Notes under the pieces: model-generated
Database searches by the model: none
Told to the model about the DNA's origin: nothing
Seen by the model: only the letters and a program-made list of their open reading frames with translations
Translations under genes and position numbers: made by a program
Shown: piece after piece, positions 46,618 through 57,604 of the stretch
Numbering within the stretch: position 1 is the stretch's first letter
Layout of the letters: each line of letters begins with the position of its first letter
NCBI RefSeq assembly: GCF_963169125.1
Contig: NC_084800.1
Location: 146,316,397-146,380,396, forward strand
Direction of reading: 5' to 3'
Source: Humulus lupulus
Taxonomy: Eukaryota; Streptophyta; Magnoliopsida; Rosales; Cannabaceae
DNA: 64,000 bases

Positions 46618-47884
46618 TTGATTCCAGTGGAAAAGATGCTGAGACGCTCTAAGCGGTTGAGAGAACCATGGGAGGTTAAGGTCCACCTCGATGGAGATTT
46701 GCTGAAGGCCTCCATGAAGAATCCTCTGCCACCCGAAATTTGGAAAGCACCAAAGGAGCTCGGGGTTTGTGAGGATGAAAGCGAGGCTTCGTCGCCGACA
46801 ACCCCACCTGATGAGAACCGTCCGAGATCAGTGGCTGCTCTTGCGAGAGATGCCGGAGAGTTCCCGCCCCCAAAGCTGCCACAGGTGTCGAACTCCAGCC
46901 GCCAGGATCCAGGCCCATCGATGCGCAGGCCTGACAATAATCCCTGAGTCCATACCATATGGTCGATCTCTAGGTCTTAATTTTACGAAGAGCATATACA
47001 CGAATTACACCAAAAGAACCAAAGCCTGGAAACCACCTTAGAGAATATGCAAGAGATGTTGAATGGCCTGCTACAGGGGAAATCAAGCATATCTCTTCCT
47101 AGGCGAAAAGAGAGAGGCCAAGAGGAGGAAAAAACTTGAGTCCCGGTGGACGATGGGAGGACTCAACTCTCCACCAGTAATACCCCCCAGATGAATCAAC
47201 GTGAATGTCCCAGACCACCAAAACAGTCTCAGAGGCCAGAGTAGAAGAACAACACCGACCCTTGTAACGAACTCGAAGTCACTTCAAGAAAAACACCCTC
47301 AGACTTAAAGGAAGAGCTCAATAAGAAAAGGACAGACAAAAGGACTACACCTCCTATGGCCCCTTGGGAAGACAAAGGAAAGGGAAAGACTAACCCGTCC
47401 ACCTTGAGAGACACCTTGAACAAAAGGAGACAAGACCTTGACATAGAAATGAGGAGCCTTCGGAGCAAGATAATCACCACATCTGGAGGGCAAGCCATCG
47501 ACGAAGAGTTTGATTACGAATCGCCCTTCACTAAAGAAATCAAAGTTATTCGGCTCCCGGCCAACTTCATGGAGCCTTACATGACCCCTTATGAAGGAAA
47601 TACAAATCCCAAATACCATCTGGACGCATTAAACGACCTGATGAAATTAAGGGAATTAGTAGCAGGGAAAACTGCCATTGCTTTGCTATCACATTGAAGG
47701 GACCTGTGTACAAATGGTTCGAAAGACTCGAGCCATGGTCCATCAGGTCTTGGCAACAATTTTCTGATGAATTTCTCCAGCAACATCACGTCGTTCGTGA
47801 TTGCACAATGCCAGGCACCAACCTTGCTAACATGAAACAAGGAGAAAATGAGAGTCTAAAGAGCTATATCCACAAGTTCAATAT
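46618..47884 (+). pseudogene. gag: T gag remnant, N-terminal part
   Basis: An open stretch from 46618 ('MIPVEKMLRRSKRLREPWEVK') to a stop at 46945 is the Gag N-terminus. After decayed linker sequence, 47356-47884 encodes 'PFTKEIKVIRLPANFMEP', 'YEGNTNPKYHLDALNDLM' and 'YKWFERLEPWSIRSWQQFSDEFLQQH', the Gag core motifs of Tat elements, across a +1 shift at about 47695. It is interrupted at 47884 by solo LTR S1 within 'SYIHKFN', with continuation at 50155. Confidence 0.85.
47880..47884. repeat. TSD of S1, left (AATAT)
   Basis: AATAT at 47880-47884 is repeated exactly at 50150-50154. Confidence 0.95.
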
Positions 47885-50149
47885 TGTAGCGTCTCAAATT
47901 TGCTAATAAGGCTTAGGGCCTTGATTAGCGTGCTTGGAAGGAAATAATTGATTTATTTTGTTAATGTGTGAATTTGATAAGTATGTGATTAGAAATGCAT
48001 GTTTAGGTGAATTAAATATGCATGTGGGCCCCATTTGGTTGTTGTGGGCATATTTGTAATTTTAGCCTGCTGAGGGCATAAATGCAATATTTGTATATTG
48101 TGATTGTTACTACGTGTGAGTGGTGATATAATTGTGTTGCACGATCCGAGACGGTCCTAGGGAGCAGTTTAGGTAGAAAGTGACAACGGGGTTAAATACC
48201 CAGCATGGGAGGAGTCTAGGGGTATTTTGGGAATATAACTTGTGTTCAGGAATTATAGAGTAATGGTTAGTAGGTTATCAACAATTTGGTATGTCGGGAT
48301 TTATAAGAATACTTGGGGACTTAGCGGGATTTGGGTGAAATGACAGAATTACCCTTGAGGTAAGTATAAGAATTTATAAGGGGAAAGGGCAAAATGGTAA
48401 CTTGGCTTTAGGAGTAGATAGACTTGGCTGAGGAGAAGTCATTCACGTTATTTACACTTAGGCCTATACCTGAGTTTTCTGTTGGAATACTAGAGAGAAC
48501 CAAAAGCTGGGGAGGAAGGAGAAGAAGAGCTAATCTTCTTTGGGATCAAGGAAGGAACTCAAGGGTGAACTAGGGGAGACTTTGGGCCAGAAATTCAAGG
48601 GTTCTAGGGTAAGTTTTTAACTTTATTATTTGTTGAAATTCTGCTGAGGATATTGGGTTAGTATGCTCAATTGTATTATTTGTTTGTGGGTTATTGGAGT
48701 GAAGATTTAGCTTGGGAATCAAAGGACTTAAGCTTGGAGTTGGACTTGAAAGTAGCTCATGGTCGAAACCCTGCTTGAGGTAAGAATTCCATGCATTTCT
48801 AAGGTTTATATTCTGATGTGGTTTAATTTTTCTGGTTTGTGGTTTAATTTTTGTAAAGTTTTAAACCACTAGGTGATTTATGGGTTTGATTGAGTGTTTG
48901 CGCTTGATGTTGTTGTTGTTTCTGAGTTGCTATACTGCTTATTTGAGGTTTTAGGCCGAATTGGGGCTTGGGTATACCCTGGTAGTGTTTTGAGTGAGTT
49001 TTGGCTCGAGAAAAACGTTGGGAAAAATCAAGTTTTCTGGGTTCACGTATGAGCGTCGCGACCCTGTTCTTCCGTGCCACGATGCTGGGTTGAATCCGGA
49101 CAGGGGAGCCTTGCTAGGCGTCGCGGCCCCTATAGGGCTATGCCGCAGCGCTAGGCCAATTTCAGGAGATGGGATTTTGTGTTTTTAGGGTTTTGGCTCA
49201 GGGGGCTCGGGGGACGCTTTCGCTACCTTGTGTGGGGAAACGGAAGGTCCTGAGGGCACGGGATTGGTTCCGAGGTACAATTATGAATTGTTTAGTAACG
49301 GGAGTGTTACTTGTGCACTGTGCTAGGTTTTTAGCGAGGCTCAGACTAGGGGACTATGCTTGGGGCATCGGTGCTTGGAAAGCACGGGACATAGTTAAGA
49401 AAATTGTTGTACCCATAGAGTAGGGCAAGGCCCTATAGTTTGTGTTGTAGGGCCCGACCCTATATGATTGTATTGCAGGACGTAGCCCCCTTGAATATGT
49501 TTATATGTACTTAAGTATTTGTTTAATTATGCTATGTGTGCATATGTGTGAATGAACAGCAAGAGTCGGGAACGGTGAAGGCCGAGAACAACATGGCTGA
49601 GTATGACAAGGGGCTGGGAGCAGCGTTAAGCACGTGGAGTGCGAGTTGCCAGGGCGAGACCCTAAAGGATACCTGGGATATACTCATGGTGTAGACCGTG
49701 AACCCAGGGCCTGGTACAACGCCTGGGACAGCATAGCCGTACGTGCTTAGCCTGTTGGCGTTTTGATTATGTGTTAACTGAAAGATATGCATAGGTTATC
49801 TATTTGTGTGAGTTTTCTTGCTGGGCTTTGGCTCATGGGTTCTCTATGGCCATACATGTTTGGCCTGCCTGGCTGCCATGGCCAGGGTATTTTTGGGAGA
49901 CGCTTGTATTTAACCTAATTTTGTCGTTTAGTCGACTTTAATTATATTTTTAAGTTGTAAATATTTCTAAACAGTATTTTGGGATCCTTAATGTAAATCG
50001 CTTTATAATTTTCAATGAATGGATATATTTTTAAATTATGAGACTTAGTTTATGGATTAGCTACACTTTTGTCTTTAAACCACGATTAGCAAGTTAATTG
50101 CATGTTTTAAACTCACTTAGTAACGACTCTAAGGAAGTAGGGTGTTACA
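47885..50149 (+). mobile_element. S1: solo LTR inserted in T gag
   Basis: A 2265-bp single LTR, TGTAGCGTCTCAAATTTGC...GGGTGTTACA, with perfect AATAT duplications and no internal region. It contains several GGTAAG donor-like sites (48610, 48780), a GC tract with GTCGCGAC (49055-49062), and a shortened shared box near 49810 where the 'GTGCTACGTGGTGCAGG' part is deleted. GGGATCC is near 49980. The terminal hairpin is broken here. Same family as A, K and J. Confidence 0.95.
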
Positions 50150-50154
50150 AATAT

Positions 50155-51000
50155 GGAGGCAGCCAGAGTATGAAGCATGATCCATGGGGAATTAAAAATG
50201 GCCATTACGGCCAGAGTACGCCCTGGTAGTAAGTTGTTGGATAACATGCTTAAGAGGGAGGTCACTGACTTGAATGATTTCTATGAACGAGCACGGAAAT
50301 ATATTCGTGTTGAGGATGGTCACGAGAGCCTTAAGGCCAGGAAAGACAGCTCCCCTCCAAAACCCTCAATCTGGGAAGGCCAAAGCAGCGCAAAGAAGAA
50401 GAGGGTCTATGAAGGGTCAATAGATGATCGGCCTCGGAAGCCCCAATGCATTGATGAGCGAAAACAGGCCCCCTCACCTTTTATACTGACCTCACACACA
50501 CTAAGGAACCTATCTTTGTCACAAATGAAAATCAGGTTCCTTTGAGGAGGCCCCCGCTAATGAAAAAAGACGGATCAAAAAGAGACCCTAGTAAATATTG
50601 CCAGTATCATAAATATATTGGCCACACCACCGCAGAATGCACTCATTTGAAAATAGAAATTGAAGAGCTTATACGCATGGGACATTTGGGCAGATACATT
50701 CGCAAAGAAAACCAAAGGCCAGAAGAAGGAGCATCCTCACCATGGGCACGGGATGTAGCCCTAGAGGTGCAAGGAGAAGTTAGAACCATCTTCAAAGAGC
50801 AAGGGTTTGGAGGCAAATCAAGGAAGGGGCGAGACAAATATGCCAGGGAAGTCAGGCTAAGTCCACCGCCATGCGTCTTAAGTTTGCAGCAGCGCCCCCT
50901 GAAGAGTTTTAAGGGGGAGAATGACTCGATAACCTTCACCGAAGAAGACGCACAGGGTGTGCATTTCCCTCATAATGATCCCTTGGTGTTGATTGTCCAG
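50155..51000 (+). pseudogene. gag: T gag remnant, C-terminal part with zinc knuckle
   Basis: Resumes Gag after S1: 'MLKREVTDLNDFYERARKYIRVED' (50246-50318), a basic Pro/Lys-rich linker, a shift at about 50542, then 'RDPSKYCQYHKYIGHTTAECTHL' (50580-50649), a CCHC-type knuckle in the 'YCxYHxxxGHxTxEC' form typical of Tat Gag, and 'LIRMGHLGRYIRKENQ'. The frame continues unbroken into protease. Confidence 0.87.
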
Positions 51001-53347
51001 CTTGCTAAGATGAGGGTGCATCGGGTCTTGGTGGATAATGGAAGCTCCGTAGACATCCTGTATCGCCCAGCTTTAGAGAAGATGGGACTGAACATCAGGC
51101 ACCTAAAGCCCTATAATACCTCCCTGTATGGATTTACAGGAGATTCAAGACAGCCTATAGGCGCAATTGAGTTGGCCCTCACCATGGGGGAACCACCAAA
51201 ACAAACCACCATAATGGTAAGATTTGTCGTGGTAGACTGCGCCTCTGTCTTCAATGCAGTATTAGGGAGACCCTCCCTAAAAGAATTGACGGTGATAACT
51301 TCAGTGTACCACATAGCCATGAAATTCATGACTCTTGGGGGAATAGCAAGCATGAAAGGAGAGCAGAAGGAAGCGAGGGAATGTTATAACACATCCCTCT
51401 GCATGGCCATAAATCCATCAATATGGAAATGGTGGTGCATGGAAGCACAAATCCGCATGAATTGGACCCACGAGTCGTGGAGGAACCTAAGGCTGAGCCA
51501 GTAGAGGAGTTGGAAGAAGTCATAGTCCTGAATGAGTCGTTGAGGAAGTTAAAGGTAGGAAGAAACCTTCTGGGTATTGTGAAGGAAGAGCTGGTAGAAT
51601 TTTTGAAAGTCAACCTCGATGTATTCGCCTGGATTCACGAGGACATGGTGGGGATAGACCCATCAATCATGTGCCATCACTTAAACATCGACCCAAAAGC
51701 AAGACTTGTGAGGCAGATAATGAGAGGGCTAGACCCAGAAAGATACGTGGCCCTAAAAGAAGAGGTTGACAAGTTGAAGGCAAATGGGTTCATCTGAGAA
51801 ACATTCTACCCAGTATGGGTATCCAAACTAGTTTTACTCTCAAAGCCCAATGGAAAGTGTAGGACTTGCGTGGATTTTACTGACCTCAATAAATCATGCC
51901 CTAAGGACAGCTTTCCGCTTCGTAGGATAGATAAGTTAGTAGACGCCACGATGGGACACGAGCTACTCAGATTCATGGATGCATATTCAGCATACAATCA
52001 AATACCCATGAACCCAGGCTGACAAGGAGTACACTTCGTTTATAACAGATAAGGGGCTTTACTGCTACAAAGTGATGTCTTTTGGGTTAAAGAACGCAGG
52101 TGCTACTTATCAAAGGTTGGTGAAAAAAATATTTGCAAATCATATAGGAAGAAACATGGAAGTATATGTAGATCATATGTTGGTAAAGACAAGAAGGCAG
52201 AAGAGCTCACAAACGACCTCAGTGAGATGTTTGACACCCTTCAAAAATATAGAATGAAGCTGAACCCGCTCAAGTGCACATTTGGAGTTTCGTCAAGAAA
52301 GTTCCTAGGTTTTATGGTGAATTCTAGAGGTATTGAGGCCAATCCTGACAAAATCAAGGCATTGTTGGAGTTGAGCCTGCCACGAAGCAAGAAGGAGGTG
52401 CAATGCTTAACAGGGAGAATAGCAGCTCTCAATAGGTTCATCTTCAGATCCACTGACAAATGCTTCCCTTTCTTCAACATCCTAAAAGGGAGCAAAAAAA
52501 GCTCGCTTGGGATGAAGATTGTCAGGAAGCCTTCGCTAAGCTAAAGGAACACCTTGGAAAACCACCTCTTTTGGCTAAGTCGGAAAAAGGGGGAAAAATG
52601 TACTTGTACTTAGCCGTATCATAACATGCTATAAGTGCCGCCGTGGTCAAAGGAGAAAATAAGCATCAGCAGCCCATATACTATGTAAGCAAATGATTGG
52701 TAGACGCAGAAACCCAGTACCCAGAAATAGAAAAGTTAGCATATGCCTTGATAGTGGCTTCGCGAAAGCTGAGGCCCTATTTTCACGCTCATACTATTGA
52801 AGTGCTCACCAACACCCCTTTGCGTCATGTTTTGCACAAACGAGAGACTTCGGGAAGGTTGTTAAAATGGTCAATTGAGTTAAGTCAATTTGACATCACC
52901 TACACCCCAAAGAACCTCAGTCAACGGGCAGGTGCTTGCAGATTTTATAGTTGAGTTTGCACATCGACCCCATGAGGAAGGAGAAGTAGAAGAGAGTGAA
53001 CCAACGGGTGAAGGGGAAAATCAGCCTGAAGAATGGAGCCTCCATGTGGACGGGGAATCTAACGAAGGAGGAGCCGGTGTTGGCATAGTAATGATGGGAC
53101 CTGAGGGACATAAGATGTATTGTGCATTAAGATTCATATTTAAGGCTTCCAACAATGAAGCAGAATATGAGGCACTACTAGCTGGCGTGTGACTAGTCAA
53201 GGTGTTGAAGGTAACACATTTGCATGTCCTTAGTGACTCACAGCTAGCAGTATTTCAGGTGAAGGGTGAATATCAAGCAAAAGGCCCAAAAATGGTTGCA
53301 TATCTCGCCACAGTGAAGGGGTATTTGGATCAGTTCGAAAAATACAC
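51001..53347 (+). pseudogene. pol: T pol remnant: protease, RT, RNase H, archaeal-type RNase H
   Basis: The protease 'RVLVDNGSSVDILY' (51025-51065) keeps the Tat active-site form. Linker to RT start: 'FAWIHEDMVGIDPSIMCHHLNID' (51622-51690), then 'ANGFI' and a TGA at 51795. RT 51800-52500 includes 'KCRTCVDFTDLNKSCPKDSFPL' and 'YVDH' at 52165-52176, where the expected second Asp is His. RNase H (52540-52950) includes 'YPEIEKLAYALIVASRKLRPYF'. The second RNase H (53030-53340) reads 'WSLHVDGESNEGGAGVGIVM', 'ASNNEAEYEALLAGV' and 'LHVLSDSQLAV', keeping the D-E-D residues. S2 interrupts at 53347. Confidence 0.88.
53343..53347. repeat. TSD of S2, left (TACAC)
   Basis: TACAC at 53343-53347 is repeated exactly at 55562-55566. 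Confidence 0.95.
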
Positions 53348-55561
53348 TGTAACGACCCAAATTCACTAATTGGGCTTAAGGGCCTTGATTAGTGTGCCTG
53401 GGGGGCATAATGGGAATTATGTGTGATTTTTATGACTAAGATGCATGATTATGATTTAAAGCATGTTATATGACTATTTGAGAATTTGAGATGCATGACT
53501 ATGTGATAATTATGCTATGTGATTTGTACCATGTGGGTGTGGTGATATCAATGTGATGCACGTGCCGAGACGGTCCTAAAAAGCTAGATGGTGGTAACTG
53601 GTGATTTGGTAACCTGCGTAACTGTTAGTAACCATAGAGAGTAACAGGTTTTGCTGGAAAGTGGTAGAATTGTAATGTTAGTAAAAGGACAAGTGTGCCC
53701 TTGAGGTTTAGTTAGAAAGGGATATTTGAGGAGGGCTAAAGTGGTCTTTTGGCAGTGAATAGATGAGCTTCAGCTGAGAGGAAAAGTTAGTCACATATAA
53801 CACTTCGGAAGTTGATTTATGCTGAAAATTAGAGGAAAATCTAGAGGAAAAGAGAAGGAGAGGGAAGCTGAAGTTGGGAGACCTAAGAAGAGAATTTTGA
53901 TGATTCAAGGCAATTAAGCTAAGCCTAGGCCAAGATTACTCAGAGTTAAAGGTCTATCTACGATTTATTTAAGTTTCAAGTCTGGTTTTTGGAGGATAAG
54001 CATGAATTGAAGCAAGTTAGTGGCTTGTTTTGCATGAAAATTCAACTGGTTTGTCAAGGGGGAATTCAGTTCAAAGCTTGGATTGGGGGAAGGTCAAGTT
54101 GAATTTCTAATTGAGGTAAGGGTATTAAACATGTTTGCAATCTCGTAGCTGTTATGATTTAAGGATTTAGAGGTCTGGTTTGTACTTCTCTCAAGTTTTG
54201 GTTTAAGTGTGTGAATCTGAAACTTAAGTGTGAATTCTGAGAATAGTTGTGTAATTGAGTTAGATTATGATGCTCATAGATTGTGGTATGATCTTTTTGG
54301 GGTTTTGAGTTGGTTTTGGGGCTTAGGTAGGAGTTTGGGGTGATTTGGAATGATTTGGGTTCGGGAAAAACGCAGGGGAAAAACCCAGATTTCTGAGCTC
54401 GCGAAGGAGCGCCACGGCGCTGTTCTTGCATACCGCGGCGCAAGGCTGATTCTGGGCAGAGCAAGTTCTCTGACTTGCTTGGCGCCGCGGCTCAAACTTG
54501 CTAGGCGCCGCGGCCCTACAGGGTTGCGCCGCGGCGCTAGGCCAATTTCAGGACATGGAATTTTGAAATTTTGAGCCTTTGCTCCAGGGGTTCGGGGGAT
54601 GTCTTCGGTGCATTATTTTAGGGATGTGGGGGATTCCGAGAGTGTGGGATTGGTTCTGGGAAGTAGTTTTGGATTGATTAGTGACAAGGATGTTTCATTT
54701 GTGTTGTGACTAGGTTTTTGGAGAAGCTCGGGGTAGAGGACCATGCTCGCGGCTTCGTGGCATCGGAAACTAGTAAATTGAAAGGTGAGAAAACTGCAAC
54801 CAGTTGTATGATTGTGATGGGACTAAGTGCTCCCAAAAGTTATATCGTGTCAATGTTCGTATCACGCCATGGGACATGTAAAAGCAGTCTAAGAGTACCG
54901 TACATGATTTTAGCGCACAGGGCGCGAATTGGCCACTGGGAGCCAAGAACAACGGGATAACGGAGGGAGCAGCCTGAGGGCGCTAGCCCTGGTTATCGTT
55001 TGTGAATTGTGTATGTTATGAACTGATATGTCTAGTATGTGGAATACTTGATTATACTAACTGATGATATATCTGAATTTATGCGATGCAATGTGAGATG
55101 TCGACTTGTCTGTTAATTGTTCATGCTCTGTTGTTGTTGTGTTTTCTTGCTGGGCCTTGGCTCACGGGTGCTACGTGGTGCAGGTAAAGGCAAGGGCAAG
55201 TTGGACCAAGCCTGAGGTGGAGAGCTCCGAGGTGAAATGTACATAGCCAGCTATTCGATCACCACGGTCGAGGAGTGGACCAGGACAGGGATCACCTAAC
55301 TGCTTGTTTTGCCTTAGTATGGCAGATCGTTGTAAATAAACCTTGAGTCTTTTATAAACGGTCTTTGAACTTAATATTTTTGGGATCCCATGTAACGGAT
55401 GATACTTTTTAATGAAAGTGTGGCTTCTGAGACCAAAACGCTTGTAACCCTAGTTCCTTTATAGTTTCAATAACACGATTTTATCTAAATGACTTGATTA
55501 GCAAGTCTGGCACTTTGTAAACACACATAGTGTAACGGTCTTGGTTATCTAGGGCGTTACA
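53348..55561 (+). mobile_element. S2: solo LTR inserted between T aRH and integrase
   Basis: A 2214-bp single LTR, TGTAACGACCC...AGGGCGTTACA, with perfect TACAC duplications. It carries GAGGTAAG near 54114, a GC tract with the 12-bp palindrome GCGCCGCGGCGC (54526-54537), the donor-like GGTGAGAAAACTGC near 54785, the TTTTCTTGCTGGGCC box near 55141, GGGATCCC near 55382, and the hairpin GACTTG/CAAGTC (55491-55507). Sister to L. Confidence 0.95.
55491..55507. other. LTR-terminal hairpin, S2
   Basis: GACTTG-ATTAG-CAAGTC is a perfect 6-bp stem, 55-71 bp from the LTR 3' end, the same distance as in D. Confidence 0.75.
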
Positions 55562-56957
55562 TACACCATAGAATAGATCCCAAGGGAGGGAAACGCAAAT
55601 GTCGATGCTCTCACGAAACTCGCCTCTACCTGAGACAAAGAAATGCTTGAGTCCATCCCTGTCGAATACCTCTCCAAGTCGAGCATAGCAAAAGACGAGG
55701 TTCACATGGTAAATAACCCTTAGGAGTCATGGTTTGCACCCATCTTGAGATATTTAAGTGACGGAACGTTGCCTTTAGACAAAAAATATGCCCGTAAGAT
55801 GATTTACAAAGCCGCCCAATACACCCTAGTAGATGGAGTTTTGTATAAGAGAGGGTCTCCACCCCGCTCCTATGGTGTATAGACAAGGGGGAGGCTTTAA
55901 AAGTCCTGCAAGAGATACACGAAGGGATATGTGGAGATCATGCTGGGGGGCCATCCACGGCAAAAACGGCCATACGCCAAGGGTATTAATGGCTTACCAT
56001 GGAGAAGGATGCGAGCGATTTCGCGAGGAGATATGATAAGTGCCAATGACATGCAAATTACCCCAGGCAGTCACCAAATGAGCTTGTGAGCATGAAAAGT
56101 CCATGGCCCTTTTCTGTGTGGGGGATTGCCTTGATTGGAGCGCTACCAGTAGGAACAGGAGGAGCAAAAAACACAGTTGTAGCAGTCGATTACTTTACCA
56201 AATGGGTGGAAGCAGAGCCTCTAGTCAACATTACGGCCAAGCAAATCACCACCTTCGTCAACAAATTTATCGTCTACAAGTTTGGCGTACCCTACAAGAT
56301 AATCTCCGACAATGGGACGCAGTTTGAAGGAGGGTATTCAAAAAATATTGTAGAGAAAAGGGAATCAAGAGGAGTTTCTCTACTGTAGTACACCCACAAG
56401 CCAATGGACATGTGGATGGCCATCAAAAGATGCAAAAAAGGAACCTGAAAACAAAGTTGGAAAAGTGGAAAGGAGCCTGGGTCGAAGAACTGCCCAATGT
56501 GCTTTGGGCCTACAGGACCACGCATCGTTCCACCAATGGAGAGATGCCTTTCACCTTAGCCTATGGCTGTGAAGCTGTCCTCCCAATAGAAATGAAAATC
56601 AACTCCATCTGGATACAGGCATATGATGACCAGACTAACCTCGCAGCATTGGTAAAAAATGTGGACCTGTTGGAAGCATGGAGAGAAAGGGCACAACTGA
56701 AGTTGGCAGCGTACTAGCAACGAGCCGCAAGATACTATAATTCAAGGGTGCGAGAGAGGGCGTTCAGGGTCGGAGACCTCGTGTTAAGGAAATTCCTAGC
56801 CAACACTCGAGACCCGAGCGTGGGTGTATTAGGGGAAAATTGGGAAGGGCCCTACCAAGTTACCCAGGCCCCTAACACCTACAAGCTGGCATGTTTGGAT
56901 GATACCATGGTACCCAGAGCATGGAACACACAGCATCTAAAAAAATATTATCAGTAA
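55562..56957 (+). pseudogene. pol: T integrase remnant
   Basis: The start is the aRH/integrase linker ('GNANVDALTKLAS', 55590-55630), followed by the zinc-binding region ('YTLVDGVLYKRG', about 55820-55860, then frameshifted). The core from 56098 reads 'WPFSVWGIALIGALP'; the first catalytic Asp of the usual 'WGxDxxG' motif is Ala (codon 56128-56130). 'KIISDNGTQFEGG' keeps the second Asp. 'PQANGHVDG' has Asp where Glu is expected. 'LWAYRTTHRSTNGEMPF' and a C-terminal domain 'FRVGDLVLRKFLANT' (56763-56807) to 'LKKYYQ' at 56957 complete it. Confidence 0.87.
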
Positions 56958-57459
56958 GACTTCCATATCTGAGGCAAGAATATTATTGTTCTGTCTAAAC
57001 ATGCAAGGTCAAGTGTAATAGCTATGAGGTAGAGGGCTAACTTAGACCCCTTGAAATGTAGTAAGAACAAAGTCACCGTAGGTAACCATGTACTTCACTC
57101 ATTTCCAATGAATATGTTTTGGCATCAAATGAATATGTAGTAAGAACTCTCGTTCAAACAAAATGATCACACTATCCAACTCTCATTTCCAATAATTATC
57201 AAAATGCATGAGCAAAATGATAAAAGTGTCCGACGAGATAAATCTCGCCAACCACTTGGGGAGCAGAGTGTACAGCCAAAAAGGGTCCTAAACGAGACCC
57301 TTATACATATATATATATATATGAAAGAGACCCCTTATAGATAAGGAAGAAGATCTTGTAAGGCACCACCTGAGTTCATGAGGATTAGCTACCCTTATGA
57401 ACATCAAGAAGGTCAAAAGGTCCTACAAGAAAAGCCTCCTAATAAAGGCTAAGCATCCA
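56958..57459 (+). other. T 3' noncoding region
   Basis: Follows the integrase stop. It has no coding similarity I can see. It holds a purine-biased stretch, an (AT)n run at 57305-57322, and the repeated words 'AGACCCCTT' and 'GAGACCCTTAT' (57045, 57290, 57330). Tat elements commonly have such a 3' spacer before the LTR. No LTR copy of 46024-46570 is found here. Confidence 0.55.
57305..57322. repeat. (AT)n microsatellite
   Basis: A short alternating AT run in the T 3' noncoding region. Confidence 0.9.
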
Positions 57460-57604
57460 TGTAACGCCCTACTACCCAGGGACCGTTACGGTGTGCATTT
57501 TAAACTGTACTAAACTCGCTAACCGAGCCATTTGGGCATAATCGTGTAACTAAGTATGATTAGCGGTTCAGGGTTAAAATTTTTTATTATGTAATGACCT
57601 AACT

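Larger units (their letters stand above)
46024..57459 (+). mobile_element. T: Tat-lineage Ty3/gypsy element with dual RNase H
   Basis: T has gag (46618-50540), protease, RT, RNase H and a second archaeal-type RNase H (50542-53347), and integrase (55562-56957), with 0.5 kb of 3' noncoding DNA. Solo LTRs S1 and S2 interrupt it with perfect target duplications. The aRH domain before integrase, the 'DNGSS' protease site and the GGCACCGTC-type PBS place it in the Tat group rather than with the chromodomain elements around it. Catalytic residues of both RT and integrase are mutated. The right LTR is not found in the window. Confidence 0.87.

Noticed and set aside
46618..46947. A 109-codon ORF as a possible host gene
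   Set aside because: It lies just behind the T primer-binding site and reads as a Tat Gag N-terminus ('LRRSKRLREPWE'), so it is retroelement sequence.
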